Positions 55,707 through 64,000 of a DNA stretch of 64,000 nt are shown here, piece after piece. The DNA is taken from positions 2,026,001 through 2,090,000 of the forward strand of contig NZ_CP015698.1 of assembly GCF_002163715.1 (NCBI RefSeq), read 5' to 3'. The stretch's first letter is position 1; every line of letters starts with the position of its first letter. The translations under genes and the position numbers were made by a program. The notes beneath the pieces are model-generated. The model searched no databases. It saw only the letters and a list, made by a program, of their open reading frames with translations, and was not told the DNA's origin. Source of the DNA: Curvibacter sp. AEP1-3. Lineage in GTDB: Bacteria; Pseudomonadota; Gammaproteobacteria; Burkholderiales; Burkholderiaceae_C.

Positions 55707-56612
55707 TTACGCGGCCTTCTTGGGCATCTGTTCAATCCACTCGCGCGGCGCCATGGGGAAGCCCAAGCGCTCCCGGCTCTCGTAGTAAGCCTGCGCCACA
55801 CTGCGCGCCAGATTGCGGATGCGGCCGATGTAGGCGGCCCGTTCCGTCACGCTGATGGCGCCCCGGGCATCCAGAAGGTTGAAGCTGTGGGCGCATTTCA
55901 GTACTTGCTCGTAGGCGGGCAGTGCAAGCTGCTGCTCCATCAGGTATTTGGCCTGCTTCTCGTGCGCGTTGAAGGCGGTGAACAGGAAGTCAGCGTCGCT
56001 GTGCTCGAAGTTGTAAGTGGACTGCTCCACTTCGTTCTGGTGATACACGTCACCGTACTTCATGGTTTCTGTCCACTGCAGGTTGTAGACGTTGTCCACG
56101 CCTTGCAAGTACATGGCCAAGCGCTCAAGGCCGTAGGTAATCTCGCCAGTGGCGGGTTTGCAGTCGATGCCGCCAACCTGCTGGAAGTAGGTGAACTGGG
56201 TGACTTCCATGCCGTTGAGCCAGACTTCCCAGCCCAGGCCCCAAGCACCCAGCGTGGGGTTTTCCCAGTCATCTTCCACGAAGCGGATGTCATTCTTTTT
56301 CAAATCGAAGCCCAGCGCTTCCAGGCTGCCCAAATACAGCTCCAAGATGTTGGCCGGTGCGGGCTTCAAGACCACTTGGTATTGGTAATAGTGCTGCAAG
56401 CGGTTGGGGTTCTCGCCGTAGCGGCCATCTTTGGGGCGGCGGCTGGGTTGCACGTAAGCGGCCTTCCAAGGCTCGGGGCCGATGGCGCGCAAAAAGGTGG
56501 CTGTGTGCGAAGTGCCTGCACCCACTTCCATGTCATAAGGCTGCAGGAGTGCACAACCCTGGCGGTCCCAGTAGTCCTGAAGGCGAAGAATGATTTGCTG
56601 AAAAGTAAGCAT
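55707..56612 (-). CDS. glyQ: Glycine-tRNA ligase alpha subunit
   Basis: 301 residues. It contains [41 protein letters not shown] and [21 protein letters not shown], all diagnostic. It forms the catalytic part of the heterotetramer with GlyS. The start at [15 protein letters not shown] fits the family; upstream open codons are unsupported. It lies 20 bp before glyS. Confidence 0.95.
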   Translation of the reverse strand: MLTFQQIILRLQDYWDRQGCALLQPYDMEVGAGTSHTATFLRAIGPEPWKAAYVQPSRRPKDGRYGENPNRLQHYYQYQVVLKPAPANILELYLGSLEALGFDLKKNDIRFVEDDWENPTLGAWGLGWEVWLNGMEVTQFTYFQQVGGIDCKPATGEITYGLERLAMYLQGVDNVYNLQWTETMKYGDVYHQNEVEQSTYNFEHSDADFLFTAFNAHEKQAKYLMEQQLALPAYEQVLKCAHSFNLLDARGAISVTERAAYIGRIRNLARSVAQAYYESRERLGFPMAPREWIEQMPKKAA

Positions 56613-56729
56613 GGTGTGAGTGCAATCTCCGGCCTTGGCCGGTGCAGGGCAAGCTGCGTTCAAGTAAACCTCGCATTTTACGGGGGTGGACGTGGTTCTG
56701 CCGCCACGCACCGCCGCTTGCGGCCAGCT

Positions 56730-58292
56730 TTAGCGAGGCTTGCGTTTGTAGAAGGCGACAGCCACGATCACCAAGGCCACGATCCAGAGTGGCCAGAGCC
56801 CGAAACGTGAGGCCCACCACGCAAACGGCGTCAAACCGGTGCGGCCTTGCACCTGCCCATGGAGCACACCGCGGGTCAATGGGGGCAGCATGTCAATCAC
56901 TTTGCCCTCATGTGACAGGAATGCAGTGGCGCCTGTATTGGTGGCACGCACAAAGGGTCGCTGAAATTCCAAGGCTCGCACCCGGGAGATGGTGAGATGC
57001 TGCTGCAGAGCGACCGTGTTGTTGAACCAACCGAGGTTGCTCACGTTCGCAAAGATGGTGGGGGACGTGGCGGTTTCCGTAAACCGCGTGGCCAGCTCTT
57101 CACCGTAGAGGTCCTCGTAGCAGATGTTTGGTGCGACGCGTTCACCGCGTACAGGCAATGAAGCCTGCCCCAAGGGTCCACGGTTGAAATCGCCCAGCGG
57201 AATATTCATGAGCTGGGTGAACCACTTGAACAGTGGAGGGATGAACTCTCCAAAAGGCACCAAGTGATGCTTGTCGTATTGCCACACCTTTTGCTCACTT
57301 GGCGTCAAGCCGATGACCGAGTTGGTGTATCCGGTTTTGAAACTACCCAAAGGGATGCCGATGAGCGCTGACTGGGTGCCCTGCATGAATCGGGTGGTCA
57401 ACGCATCCCAATAGCCATCTGGCAATTGCTGTGGCAGCAAGGGAATTGCGGTTTCAGGCGCGATGACCAGATCGCCTGTGCTTTGGTTCAGCACATTGCG
57501 ATACCACTGCAAGGCCAGTGGCACGCCACTCCCGGTTTCAAACTTCTCATCCTGCGGAATATTGCCTTGCAGAAGTGTCACTTGCAGAGTGCTGGTGGCC
57601 TCAGTGTACCCATTCCAGCCAGCGGGCAATACGGAGGGGATGCATAGCAATGCGCTGAGCGCGACGGCAGGCCCCCACCGGCGCTGAGTCCAAGCTATGG
57701 CCAAGACTGCGGCCCACATAGCAGCCAAACCTGATACGCCGTAGCTCCCTATCCAAGGCAAGTACGCGGCAAGTGGCCCATCCACATGGGCATAGCCTAT
57801 AGCGCCCCAGCCGAAGCCCGTGAGCCATGTTCCGCGTGCCATTTCGGCCATCAACCAGAGTGCGGCAAATGCGCCTATGGCCAAAGTGTTATGTACCGGG
57901 AACCACTTGCGCCACAGCCATATTGCTATTGCGTAGTAGGCTCCCAAAGCCGCTGCCAATGCGATGACGGCAATGACGGCCAGCAGTGCCGGCAAGCCAC
58001 CGTAAGTGTGCATGGCAACAAACAGCCACCAGAAGGTGGTGGATAACCACGTGGTAGCGAATGCCCATGTATATCGCGCTGCACTGGCGGGTGTATTTAG
58101 TCTGGCAACTGCCACCACAAATGCCGCCATGGAGACCGTCTGCAACCACCAGATGGTTTGGCCTTGCAGTATTACAGCATCAAATGGCCAACCCGCGCCG
58201 ATAGATTGTGCGGCAGCAGCTATAAAAACAATAGCAATGATAGGCAACGACGCCACTTCATTGCGTCGCGCTCCTGCCGACTTGCGGTCCAT
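56730..58292 (-). CDS. lnt: Apolipoprotein N-acyltransferase
   Basis: 520 residues. Six or so membrane segments make up the first 200 residues. The nitrilase-like periplasmic domain follows, with the catalytic Glu in VIAPETAIPLL, Lys in YDKHHLVPFGEF and Cys in NICYEDLYGEE. It adds the third acyl chain to lipoproteins. A family C repeat (58186-58235) encodes part of the first segment (AIVFIAAAAQSIGAG). The start overlaps the corC stop by one base. Confidence 0.93.
   Translation of the reverse strand: MDRKSAGARRNEVASLPIIAIVFIAAAAQSIGAGWPFDAVILQGQTIWWLQTVSMAAFVVAVARLNTPASAARYTWAFATTWLSTTFWWLFVAMHTYGGLPALLAVIAVIALAAALGAYYAIAIWLWRKWFPVHNTLAIGAFAALWLMAEMARGTWLTGFGWGAIGYAHVDGPLAAYLPWIGSYGVSGLAAMWAAVLAIAWTQRRWGPAVALSALLCIPSVLPAGWNGYTEATSTLQVTLLQGNIPQDEKFETGSGVPLALQWYRNVLNQSTGDLVIAPETAIPLLPQQLPDGYWDALTTRFMQGTQSALIGIPLGSFKTGYTNSVIGLTPSEQKVWQYDKHHLVPFGEFIPPLFKWFTQLMNIPLGDFNRGPLGQASLPVRGERVAPNICYEDLYGEELATRFTETATSPTIFANVSNLGWFNNTVALQQHLTISRVRALEFQRPFVRATNTGATAFLSHEGKVIDMLPPLTRGVLHGQVQGRTGLTPFAWWASRFGLWPLWIVALVIVAVAFYKRKPR
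58186..58235 (-). repeat. Family C repeat, copy k (in lnt)
   Basis: On the minus strand GCTATTGTTTTTATAGCTGC, TGCCGCACAATC, TATCGGCGCGGGTTGGCC. The match is good on the left and weaker on the right; it encodes part of the first membrane helix of Lnt. Confidence 0.65.
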
Positions 58293-59167
58293 CAGCCAGG
58301 TAGTGCGTTATCGGGGGTGTACGACACCTTGAACCACTTCACGGCACCTCCTTTGGTGTGGAGCACCAGGAAGTCGAGCCCACACAAGCTGTGACGTTCA
58401 CCCCGCTTGGGAACATGGCCCATCTCATGGGCAATGAGGCCTCCGATGGTGTCAAAAGTGTCATCAGGATCAGAAGCCTCCATGGTGACCGTAAAGGCTT
58501 CATTGATTCGCTCAAGCGGTGTGTCGCCGCTCACACGATAAGTCTTATCCGCTAGGGCAAAAATGTCGCCTTCGTCTTCTGCGATATCGAATTCGTCCTC
58601 GATTTCGCCCACGATCTGTTCCAAGACGTCTTCAATGGTGATCAAGCCAGCTACCCGGCCGAATTCATCGATCACGATCGCCAAGTGGTTGCGATTGCCC
58701 CTGAAGTCGCGCAGCAAGTCGTTCAAGCCCTTTGACTCTGGCACGAATACAGCCGGCCGCAGCAAGGCCCTGATGTTGAGCTCTGGAGCACGCTGAAGTT
58801 TCAGCAAATCTTTGGCCATCAGGATGCCGATGATGTTTTCTCGCTCGCCATCGAACACGGGAAATCGGGAGTGTGCCGTGTCAATCACGGCATGCATCAA
58901 GATATCCGGAGCGGACTGGATATCCAGCAAGTCCATGCGTGTCGCAGGTACCATCACATCACCAGCGGTCATGTCCGCCATCCGGATCACGCCTTCGAGC
59001 ATCACCCGCGATTCCGCACCGATGATGTTGTTGCCCTCTGCCTCGGCGAGTGTTTCGATCAACTCCGCGGTGGAATCGGGGCCAGGATGGATGAACTCAG
59101 CGAGCTTCTGGAGAAATGTGCGCTTGTCTTCTTTTTCAAAGTTTCGCGCAGGATGCGGGTCTGACAC
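58292..59167 (-). CDS. corC: CorC/HlyC-type CBS-domain protein
   Basis: 291 residues without membrane segments. Two CBS domains are present (DVMVPATRMDLLDIQ to FVPESKGLNDLLRDFR), then the loop EFGRVAGLITIEDVLEQIVGEIEDEFD and the C-terminal transporter-associated domain. It starts with GTG. CorC is linked to Mg/Co efflux and lies beside lnt, as in many proteobacteria. Confidence 0.9.
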   Translation of the reverse strand: MSDPHPARNFEKEDKRTFLQKLAEFIHPGPDSTAELIETLAEAEGNNIIGAESRVMLEGVIRMADMTAGDVMVPATRMDLLDIQSAPDILMHAVIDTAHSRFPVFDGERENIIGILMAKDLLKLQRAPELNIRALLRPAVFVPESKGLNDLLRDFRGNRNHLAIVIDEFGRVAGLITIEDVLEQIVGEIEDEFDIAEDEGDIFALADKTYRVSGDTPLERINEAFTVTMEASDPDDTFDTIGGLIAHEMGHVPKRGERHSLCGLDFLVLHTKGGAVKWFKVSYTPDNALPG

Positions 59168-59252
59168 TAGATGTGTGCCCTTGAGGGCAGTGATTGCGAA
59201 GCCCCAAGGATAGCGGATTTGTATTTCACTCCGTTAGTGCACTGAGACCTGA

Positions 59253-59948
59253 CTACGGTGAGCACGCTTTCGTTGCGGAGGTTGCGCTTTTTCGTAGAGA
59301 TTGAAACCCTGCGATAAGGCCACAGAAAATTCTTGTCTGCGCCTTTGCGCCATATTGCATATTGGCCCAGCTCTCCTCAAGGAGTTCACTGAGACGCGAC
59401 TCCAGATCCGGGCGTGGCAGCTTGAGATAGGCTTCTGATTCGGGGCCATACCGGTGAACCGTGGCCCCACGTTTACGAGCAATGGCCAACATCGCCGCGT
59501 TTTCAGCCAGCGCCTGGATTTGCAGAACATCCACGCCTTCATTACGGGCATGTAAAGCCGCTCGTTCATAGAGGCGGCCACCAATCCCTTTCCCACGTGC
59601 TGATGGACTGACTGAAACCCCAAAATCTCCGACGATCAACCCATCAGCGTCCATGTAGGTTGCCAAATGCGCCATCCCAACGATCTCAAGACGGTTATTG
59701 AACACGCCGAACACGGCATCGTTGACATAATCCAGTCGCTCAACGTAATTCGCAATCTGCTGGTCACTGGCGGTATAGCCGAACCGGAGATACCTGTCTT
59801 GTGGCTCCAACGCTATCAGGTGACGCATCAAACGCGCCCGGTGATTGGGGCCTAAAGTTCTTATGTTGAGAAATTGCGCAACTCTCGCTGGACCTCGCAC
59901 CGTTTGTATCGACGGTGAGTCTTGGAGGGCGGTCTTATTTGCACACAT
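59253..59948 (-). CDS. GNAT-family N-acetyltransferase
   Basis: About 231 residues from MCANKTALQD. The acetyl-CoA loop is SARGKGIGGRLYERAALHA, with the flanking strand DGLIVGDFGVSVSP. The protein substrate is unknown. Start choice is uncertain: an ATG 13 codons upstream (59987) is also open. The divergent spacer to the next gene is about 100 bp and its sequence is AT-rich. Confidence 0.8.
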   Translation of the reverse strand: MCANKTALQDSPSIQTVRGPARVAQFLNIRTLGPNHRARLMRHLIALEPQDRYLRFGYTASDQQIANYVERLDYVNDAVFGVFNNRLEIVGMAHLATYMDADGLIVGDFGVSVSPSARGKGIGGRLYERAALHARNEGVDVLQIQALAENAAMLAIARKRGATVHRYGPESEAYLKLPRPDLESRLSELLEESWANMQYGAKAQTRIFCGLIAGFQSLRKSATSATKACSP

Positions 59949-60048
59949 GGCGGAACTATAAGGGTTTTCCCTAGTCTCGTGTTGCATGGGGCCTCTAATC
60001 GCTAAGAGCACTACCAAATGTGCACACAGTATTCCTACACTTCGGCTG

Positions 60049-60756
60049 ATGAATTCACCACGAGGGAAACAAAAGATTAGAGAAGCATTGGCGCAAGTAG
60101 AGGTACTTAGGCTGCAAAGCCGCAGTTCGCCCGCTGTTTCGCGCGCATTGAGTTTGGTGAAAGCGTATCAATGCCGCAGATTCGAGGCAACGTATCAAGA
60201 TTTGCTCGCTTCAGAAACTTATGGTCCAGCTTGCCGCTTCTTCCTAGACGAGCTTTATAGTCCAAAAGACTTCAGCCAACGAGATGCCGAATTCTCAAAG
60301 ATCGCAGGTGCAGTGGAGCGTCTCTTCCCAAGGTCTATCGTTGATATCGCAGTGGCTCTGGCAGACCTCCATGCAATTACGGAAGAATTGGACGCCGCAA
60401 TGGCTGCTTCAATTTCAAGCAACTTGGATTGCGTTCTAGTGGACACTCGCCTTGACAATAGTCTGTATCAACAAGCGTGGCAAGATGTCGGACGGACCAG
60501 AGATCGGAAGTCCCAGTTAGAGCGTGTCATTCAACTGGGAAGCAAATTAGGCAAAGTAACCAGATTACCTGGGATAAAGCTAACGCTCCGTGCAATGCGC
60601 CGCCCTGCTGCGGCTGCAAATCTTTCCACATTGCAACAGTTTCTCGAAGAAGGTTTTGAAACCTTTGCAAATATGGCTCGAGAACAATACGCCCTAGAGG
60701 ACTTCCTGGAAATCATCAACAAACGCGAAAGCGAGTGGATGAACCAGCTGAGTTAA
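60049..60756 (+). CDS. FFLEE-motif-type protein of unknown function
   Basis: 235 residues, largely helical. The segment ACRFFLDELYSPKDFSQRDAEF resembles the FFLEELY motif of a small uncharacterised proteobacterial family. The rest (IAVALADLHAITEELDAAMA, LQQFLEEGFETFANM) has no recognised domain. The Met at 60049 was chosen because it starts the conserved part; the open frame begins 21 codons earlier. It is AT-richer than average. It ends 24 bp before the 3' end of the group II intron on the opposite strand. Confidence 0.65.
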   Translation: MNSPRGKQKIREALAQVEVLRLQSRSSPAVSRALSLVKAYQCRRFEATYQDLLASETYGPACRFFLDELYSPKDFSQRDAEFSKIAGAVERLFPRSIVDIAVALADLHAITEELDAAMAASISSNLDCVLVDTRLDNSLYQQAWQDVGRTRDRKSQLERVIQLGSKLGKVTRLPGIKLTLRAMRRPAAAANLSTLQQFLEEGFETFANMAREQYALEDFLEIINKRESEWMNQLS

Positions 60757-60810
60757 GGTCTGACTTTGGAAAGCGAAGAATCGAGTAGGGTGAGGGGTTA
60801 CCCCCTCAGC

Positions 60811-60854
60811 CCTCTCACACCACCGTACGTGCGGTTCCGCATACGGCGGTTCAA
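60811..60854 (-). ncRNA. Group II intron domain V region
   Basis: On the minus strand GAACCGCCGTATGCGG, then AACCGCACGTACGGTGG form the domain V hairpin with its CGTATGCGG/CCGCACGTACG stem. Domain VI (TGAGGGG-GTAA-CCCCTCA, with a bulge region toward 60783) follows. The RT stop codon overlaps the beginning of domain V. Confidence 0.8.
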
Positions 60855-62245
60855 GTAGGACGCTGGAGGTGCTGGTGGGTTGCCACCAGCGAGACCAGCC
60901 CGAGTTGCGTGAAGTATTTCGTCGGGAGAGCTTGGCGCAGGTGTTTGGCACCGGCGTTCCACCATGGACCATGGCCATTGACGCTGGACTTCCATGCCCG
61001 CTGGGCATCGAGCCCGAGTGCGAGCATTTTGGATTCCCGCGTCTTTGTCCTTTTCCATTGCCTCCACATCAGGGCGCGTAGCCGTCTACGTACCCACATA
61101 TCCAGTGCTTCGATGGGCTTGTGGCTCTGGGTCAGGCTGAAGTAGTTCATCCATCCCCGTAAAACCGGATTTAGCTTTTCGATGGTCTGGGGCAGTGGCC
61201 TGCCCCGTCCCTGTGCACAGTATGTGCGCACGGCGTGCATCAGGCGTTGCGTGCTTTCCTTGGCTATTCGGATTTTGCTGGCTCGTTGTGCTGTCACGCT
61301 GTATCCCAGAAACTTGCGTTTCCATGGCCGCTCAACCGCACTTTTGGTCTCGTTCACAGTGAGCTTGAGCCGGTTTGCAAGAAACCTCTTTATGCCCTCC
61401 ATGATGCGTTGGCCCGCCCGCTGACTGCTCACGTAGATGTTGCAGTCATCCGCATACCTGCAAAACAGCAGCTTGCGTGCCTCTAGCTCCCGGTCTAAAT
61501 CAGTCAACAGGATGTTGGACAGTAGTGGTGACAGGGGGCCGCCTTGCGGTGTACCCTCGTACCGTGGTGTCTCTACCCCGTTGGCCATCATCCCGGCCTC
61601 CAGAAACCTGCGTATCAGGCTCAGGACGGTTTTGTCCTGTACCTGGCGTGCCACCCGCGCCATCAGCACGTCGTGGTTGACACGGTCGAAGAATTTCTCC
61701 AGGTCCATGTCCACCACCCAGCGCTTGCCGCCACGGATGTACTCTGCCGCTTTGCTTACCGCCTGCTTCGCACTTTTCCCCGGTCTGAAGCCGTAGCTGC
61801 TTTGCGAGAAGGTAGGTTCAAACAGGGGTTGCATCGCCTGATGTAGCGCCTGCTGAATCAGCCTGTCCACCACCGTGGGCACTCCGAGCGTGCGTACCCC
61901 GCCTTGCGGCTTGGGTATGTCCACCCGACGTACCGCTTGGGGGCGGTAGGTTCCATCCAGTAACGACTTCTTTACTTGCGACCAGTTCACTTTGAGCCAC
62001 GTCTTGAGGTCTTCACAGCGCATTCCGTCAATGCCGGGTGCGCCGCGATTCTTCATGACTCGGCTGTAAGCGAGCTGCATGTTGTCGCGATCCACGACTC
62101 GGCTCATGAGCCGGTCTCTCTCCGATTTCGGTTGCTCGACGTACGCCGTACCCACCTCAGCACCCACGTGCGCACTCCCCAGATTCCGTCCGGTTCCTTC
62201 GCTGTGGGCCCCTCTTGCGAGGGCTTCTGCTTCATCGATTGGCAT
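60851..62245 (-). CDS. ltrA: Group II intron reverse transcriptase/maturase
   Basis: 464 residues. RT blocks are clear: RRVDIPKPQGGVRTLGVPTV, SSYGFRPGKSAKQAV, VVDMDLEKFFDRVNHD, EGTPQGGPLSPLLSNILL and the catalytic CRYADDCNIYV. The maturase X domain follows (KRKFLGYSV to MNYFSLTQSHKPIEALDMWVRRR). There is no HNH endonuclease domain, consistent with class C-like introns that insert at terminators. The frame is intact, so the intron may be mobile. A shorter start at MSRVVDRDN (62107) is possible. Confidence 0.93.
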   Translation of the reverse strand: MPIDEAEALARGAHSEGTGRNLGSAHVGAEVGTAYVEQPKSERDRLMSRVVDRDNMQLAYSRVMKNRGAPGIDGMRCEDLKTWLKVNWSQVKKSLLDGTYRPQAVRRVDIPKPQGGVRTLGVPTVVDRLIQQALHQAMQPLFEPTFSQSSYGFRPGKSAKQAVSKAAEYIRGGKRWVVDMDLEKFFDRVNHDVLMARVARQVQDKTVLSLIRRFLEAGMMANGVETPRYEGTPQGGPLSPLLSNILLTDLDRELEARKLLFCRYADDCNIYVSSQRAGQRIMEGIKRFLANRLKLTVNETKSAVERPWKRKFLGYSVTAQRASKIRIAKESTQRLMHAVRTYCAQGRGRPLPQTIEKLNPVLRGWMNYFSLTQSHKPIEALDMWVRRRLRALMWRQWKRTKTRESKMLALGLDAQRAWKSSVNGHGPWWNAGAKHLRQALPTKYFTQLGLVSLVATHQHLQRPT

Positions 62246-62683
62246 CGAGTGACTTCGTTCCTACTCTCGTTTCCACTTGTTCGGGCCTTCGGTGCCGCCT
62301 CTTGTGGCTCATCACCTTGGGTTGCACCTACTATGCCCTCTGCTGACTTCTGAGCGAGCCTCCCGTCACCTTTCGATGGCCGGTAGCCCTTACGGGCACC
62401 ACACTCAGATCTCTCCGGGTATTACGCACCCACTTTCACGCTTATGTCCGTCGGATCTACGCCACAGAGTTCCGTGCAAGTTTTGGGCTTCAGAGATTTC
62501 GGACTCCTTACCCCCCTGTGGCGCCTCATATCCGCTTCCTGTTCGTCGAACCAGCGCTTTGCCATCCGGCTTCCTTCAGACTCGCAGTCGCCCGCGAAGC
62601 CCTTGCCATTGGCTAACCCTTCCCCTTGCAGGGCGAGTAGAGGTCTTTCACCTCCTAGTGAGAGCGTCCTGCCGGACGCACCG

Positions 62684-62717
62684 AAAAAAAACCCTACCGG
62701 ATCCGGTAGGGTTTTTT
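62684..62717 (-). terminator. rRNA operon terminator (bidirectional form)
   Basis: A perfect 20-bp palindrome CCCTACCGGATCCGGTAGGG at 62692-62711 with T runs on both strands (8 T after it on the minus strand, 6 on the plus). It is 12 bp past the 5S 3' end and 2 bp before the group II intron. Confidence 0.93.
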
Positions 62718-62728
62718 CGACTGTAATA

Positions 62729-62843
62729 GCCTGACGATGTCCTACTTTCACACGGGGATCCGCACTATCATCGGCGCTGACTCGTTTCACTGTCCTGTTC
62801 GGGATGGGAAGGAGTGGTACCAAGTCGCTATGGTCGTCAGGCA
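62729..62843 (-). rRNA. rrf: 5S ribosomal RNA
   Basis: The minus strand reads TGCCTGACGACCATAG at the 5' end and CATCGTCAGGC at the 3' end, which pair as helix I. Internal CCCATCCCGAACAGGAC and GCCGATGATAGTG are diagnostic. Length about 115 nt. Confidence 0.95.
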
Positions 62844-62994
62844 TAACTTGTTGTCACCCAGACTCAAGGTCTGGGCAACCAATTTATAGAGCTAATCAGC
62901 TTGTCTTTTACGACGCCATCTCGCTGTGAGATGGTCATTTGAATGCGTCAACTTGGCATAACTTCCTTGAAGCACTTGCGTGCATCAAAGTTAT

Positions 62995-64000
<1,006 letters not shown>

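Larger units (their letters stand above)
60780..62681 (-). mobile_element. Group II intron inserted after the rRNA terminator
   Basis: About 1902 bp. The 5' end GTGCGTCC (from 62681) follows the T run of the rRNA terminator with 2 nt between; the 3' end CCCTACTCGAT is at 60780. Domain V and domain VI are recognisable before the 3' end. The reverse transcriptase ORF is inside (60851-62245). The 435 bp between the intron 5' end and the ORF hold domains I-IV and no other gene. Insertion next to an intrinsic terminator is typical of class C introns. The boundaries are from consensus ends only. Confidence 0.85.

Noticed and set aside
62422..62844. 140-codon frame spanning the intron 5' end, terminator and 5S
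   Set aside because: It crosses structured RNA genes and a terminator; not coding.

Overview
The window looks like the chromosome of a betaproteobacterium of the order Burkholderiales, most likely a Rhodoferax-like member of the Comamonadaceae. This rests on a bioM-bioN-bioY biotin importer, a thiC-thiO-thiS-thiG-thiD/E order behind a TPP riboswitch, a MerR-type LiuR regulon, a double-length UvrA, mostly GC-rich coding sequence, and a short interspersed repeat I associate with this family. The genus call is inference; the 23S fragment would settle it.

Layout. 1-3729: an aromatic-aldehyde module, with a Tat-exported protein cut by the left edge, a benzaldehyde-type dehydrogenase with a -24/-12 promoter, a long inverted repeat, and a divergent XylR/DmpR-type sigma-54 activator. 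3749-13707: a 2123-residue UvrA with four ATPase cassettes, two small proteins, an MHS-type transporter and an HCCA-isomerase-like protein. 13758-28429: leucine/isovalerate catabolism genes (mvaB, mccA, mccB), interrupted by the divergent biotin-uptake operon and by a two-gene AAA ATPase/TOPRIM module that resembles a phage-defence cassette. 28551-35343: an AraC-type regulator, then a leftward gene series (thiolase, SDR, acyl-CoA dehydrogenase, MBL hydrolase, rhodanese, YchJ, HAD phosphatase) headed by a LiuR-type operator. 35496-43538: a DegP-type protease, the thiamine operon and a small membrane protein. 43535-49882: aceK, carbonic anhydrase, an LTA-synthase-like enzyme, ivd and liuR with its own operator. 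49980-60756: a transporter, a YgjP-like metallopeptidase, plsC, gmhB, glyS, glyQ, lnt, corC, a GNAT protein and an unrecognised FFLEE-type protein. 60780-62681: a group II intron placed immediately after the terminator of a leftward rRNA operon, of which 5S and the 3' part of 23S (to the right edge) are visible.

How the parts work together. Ivd, MccAB, MvaB and the thiolase form much of the leucine-to-acetyl-CoA route. Two operators with the same 22-bp palindrome, each about 42 bp upstream of a start (liuR and the thiolase), suggest LiuR control. BioMNY would supply the biotin that MccA carries. The thiamine operon should be switched by TPP.

The most unusual feature is a set of three families of short palindromic repeats, 18 copies in all, most of them read in frame inside genes. 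Families A and B have a conserved core flanked by arms that differ in sequence from copy to copy yet remain self-complementary. Family C is a roughly 48-bp repeat found in genes, at a domain-fusion junction, across a stop codon and across a start codon.
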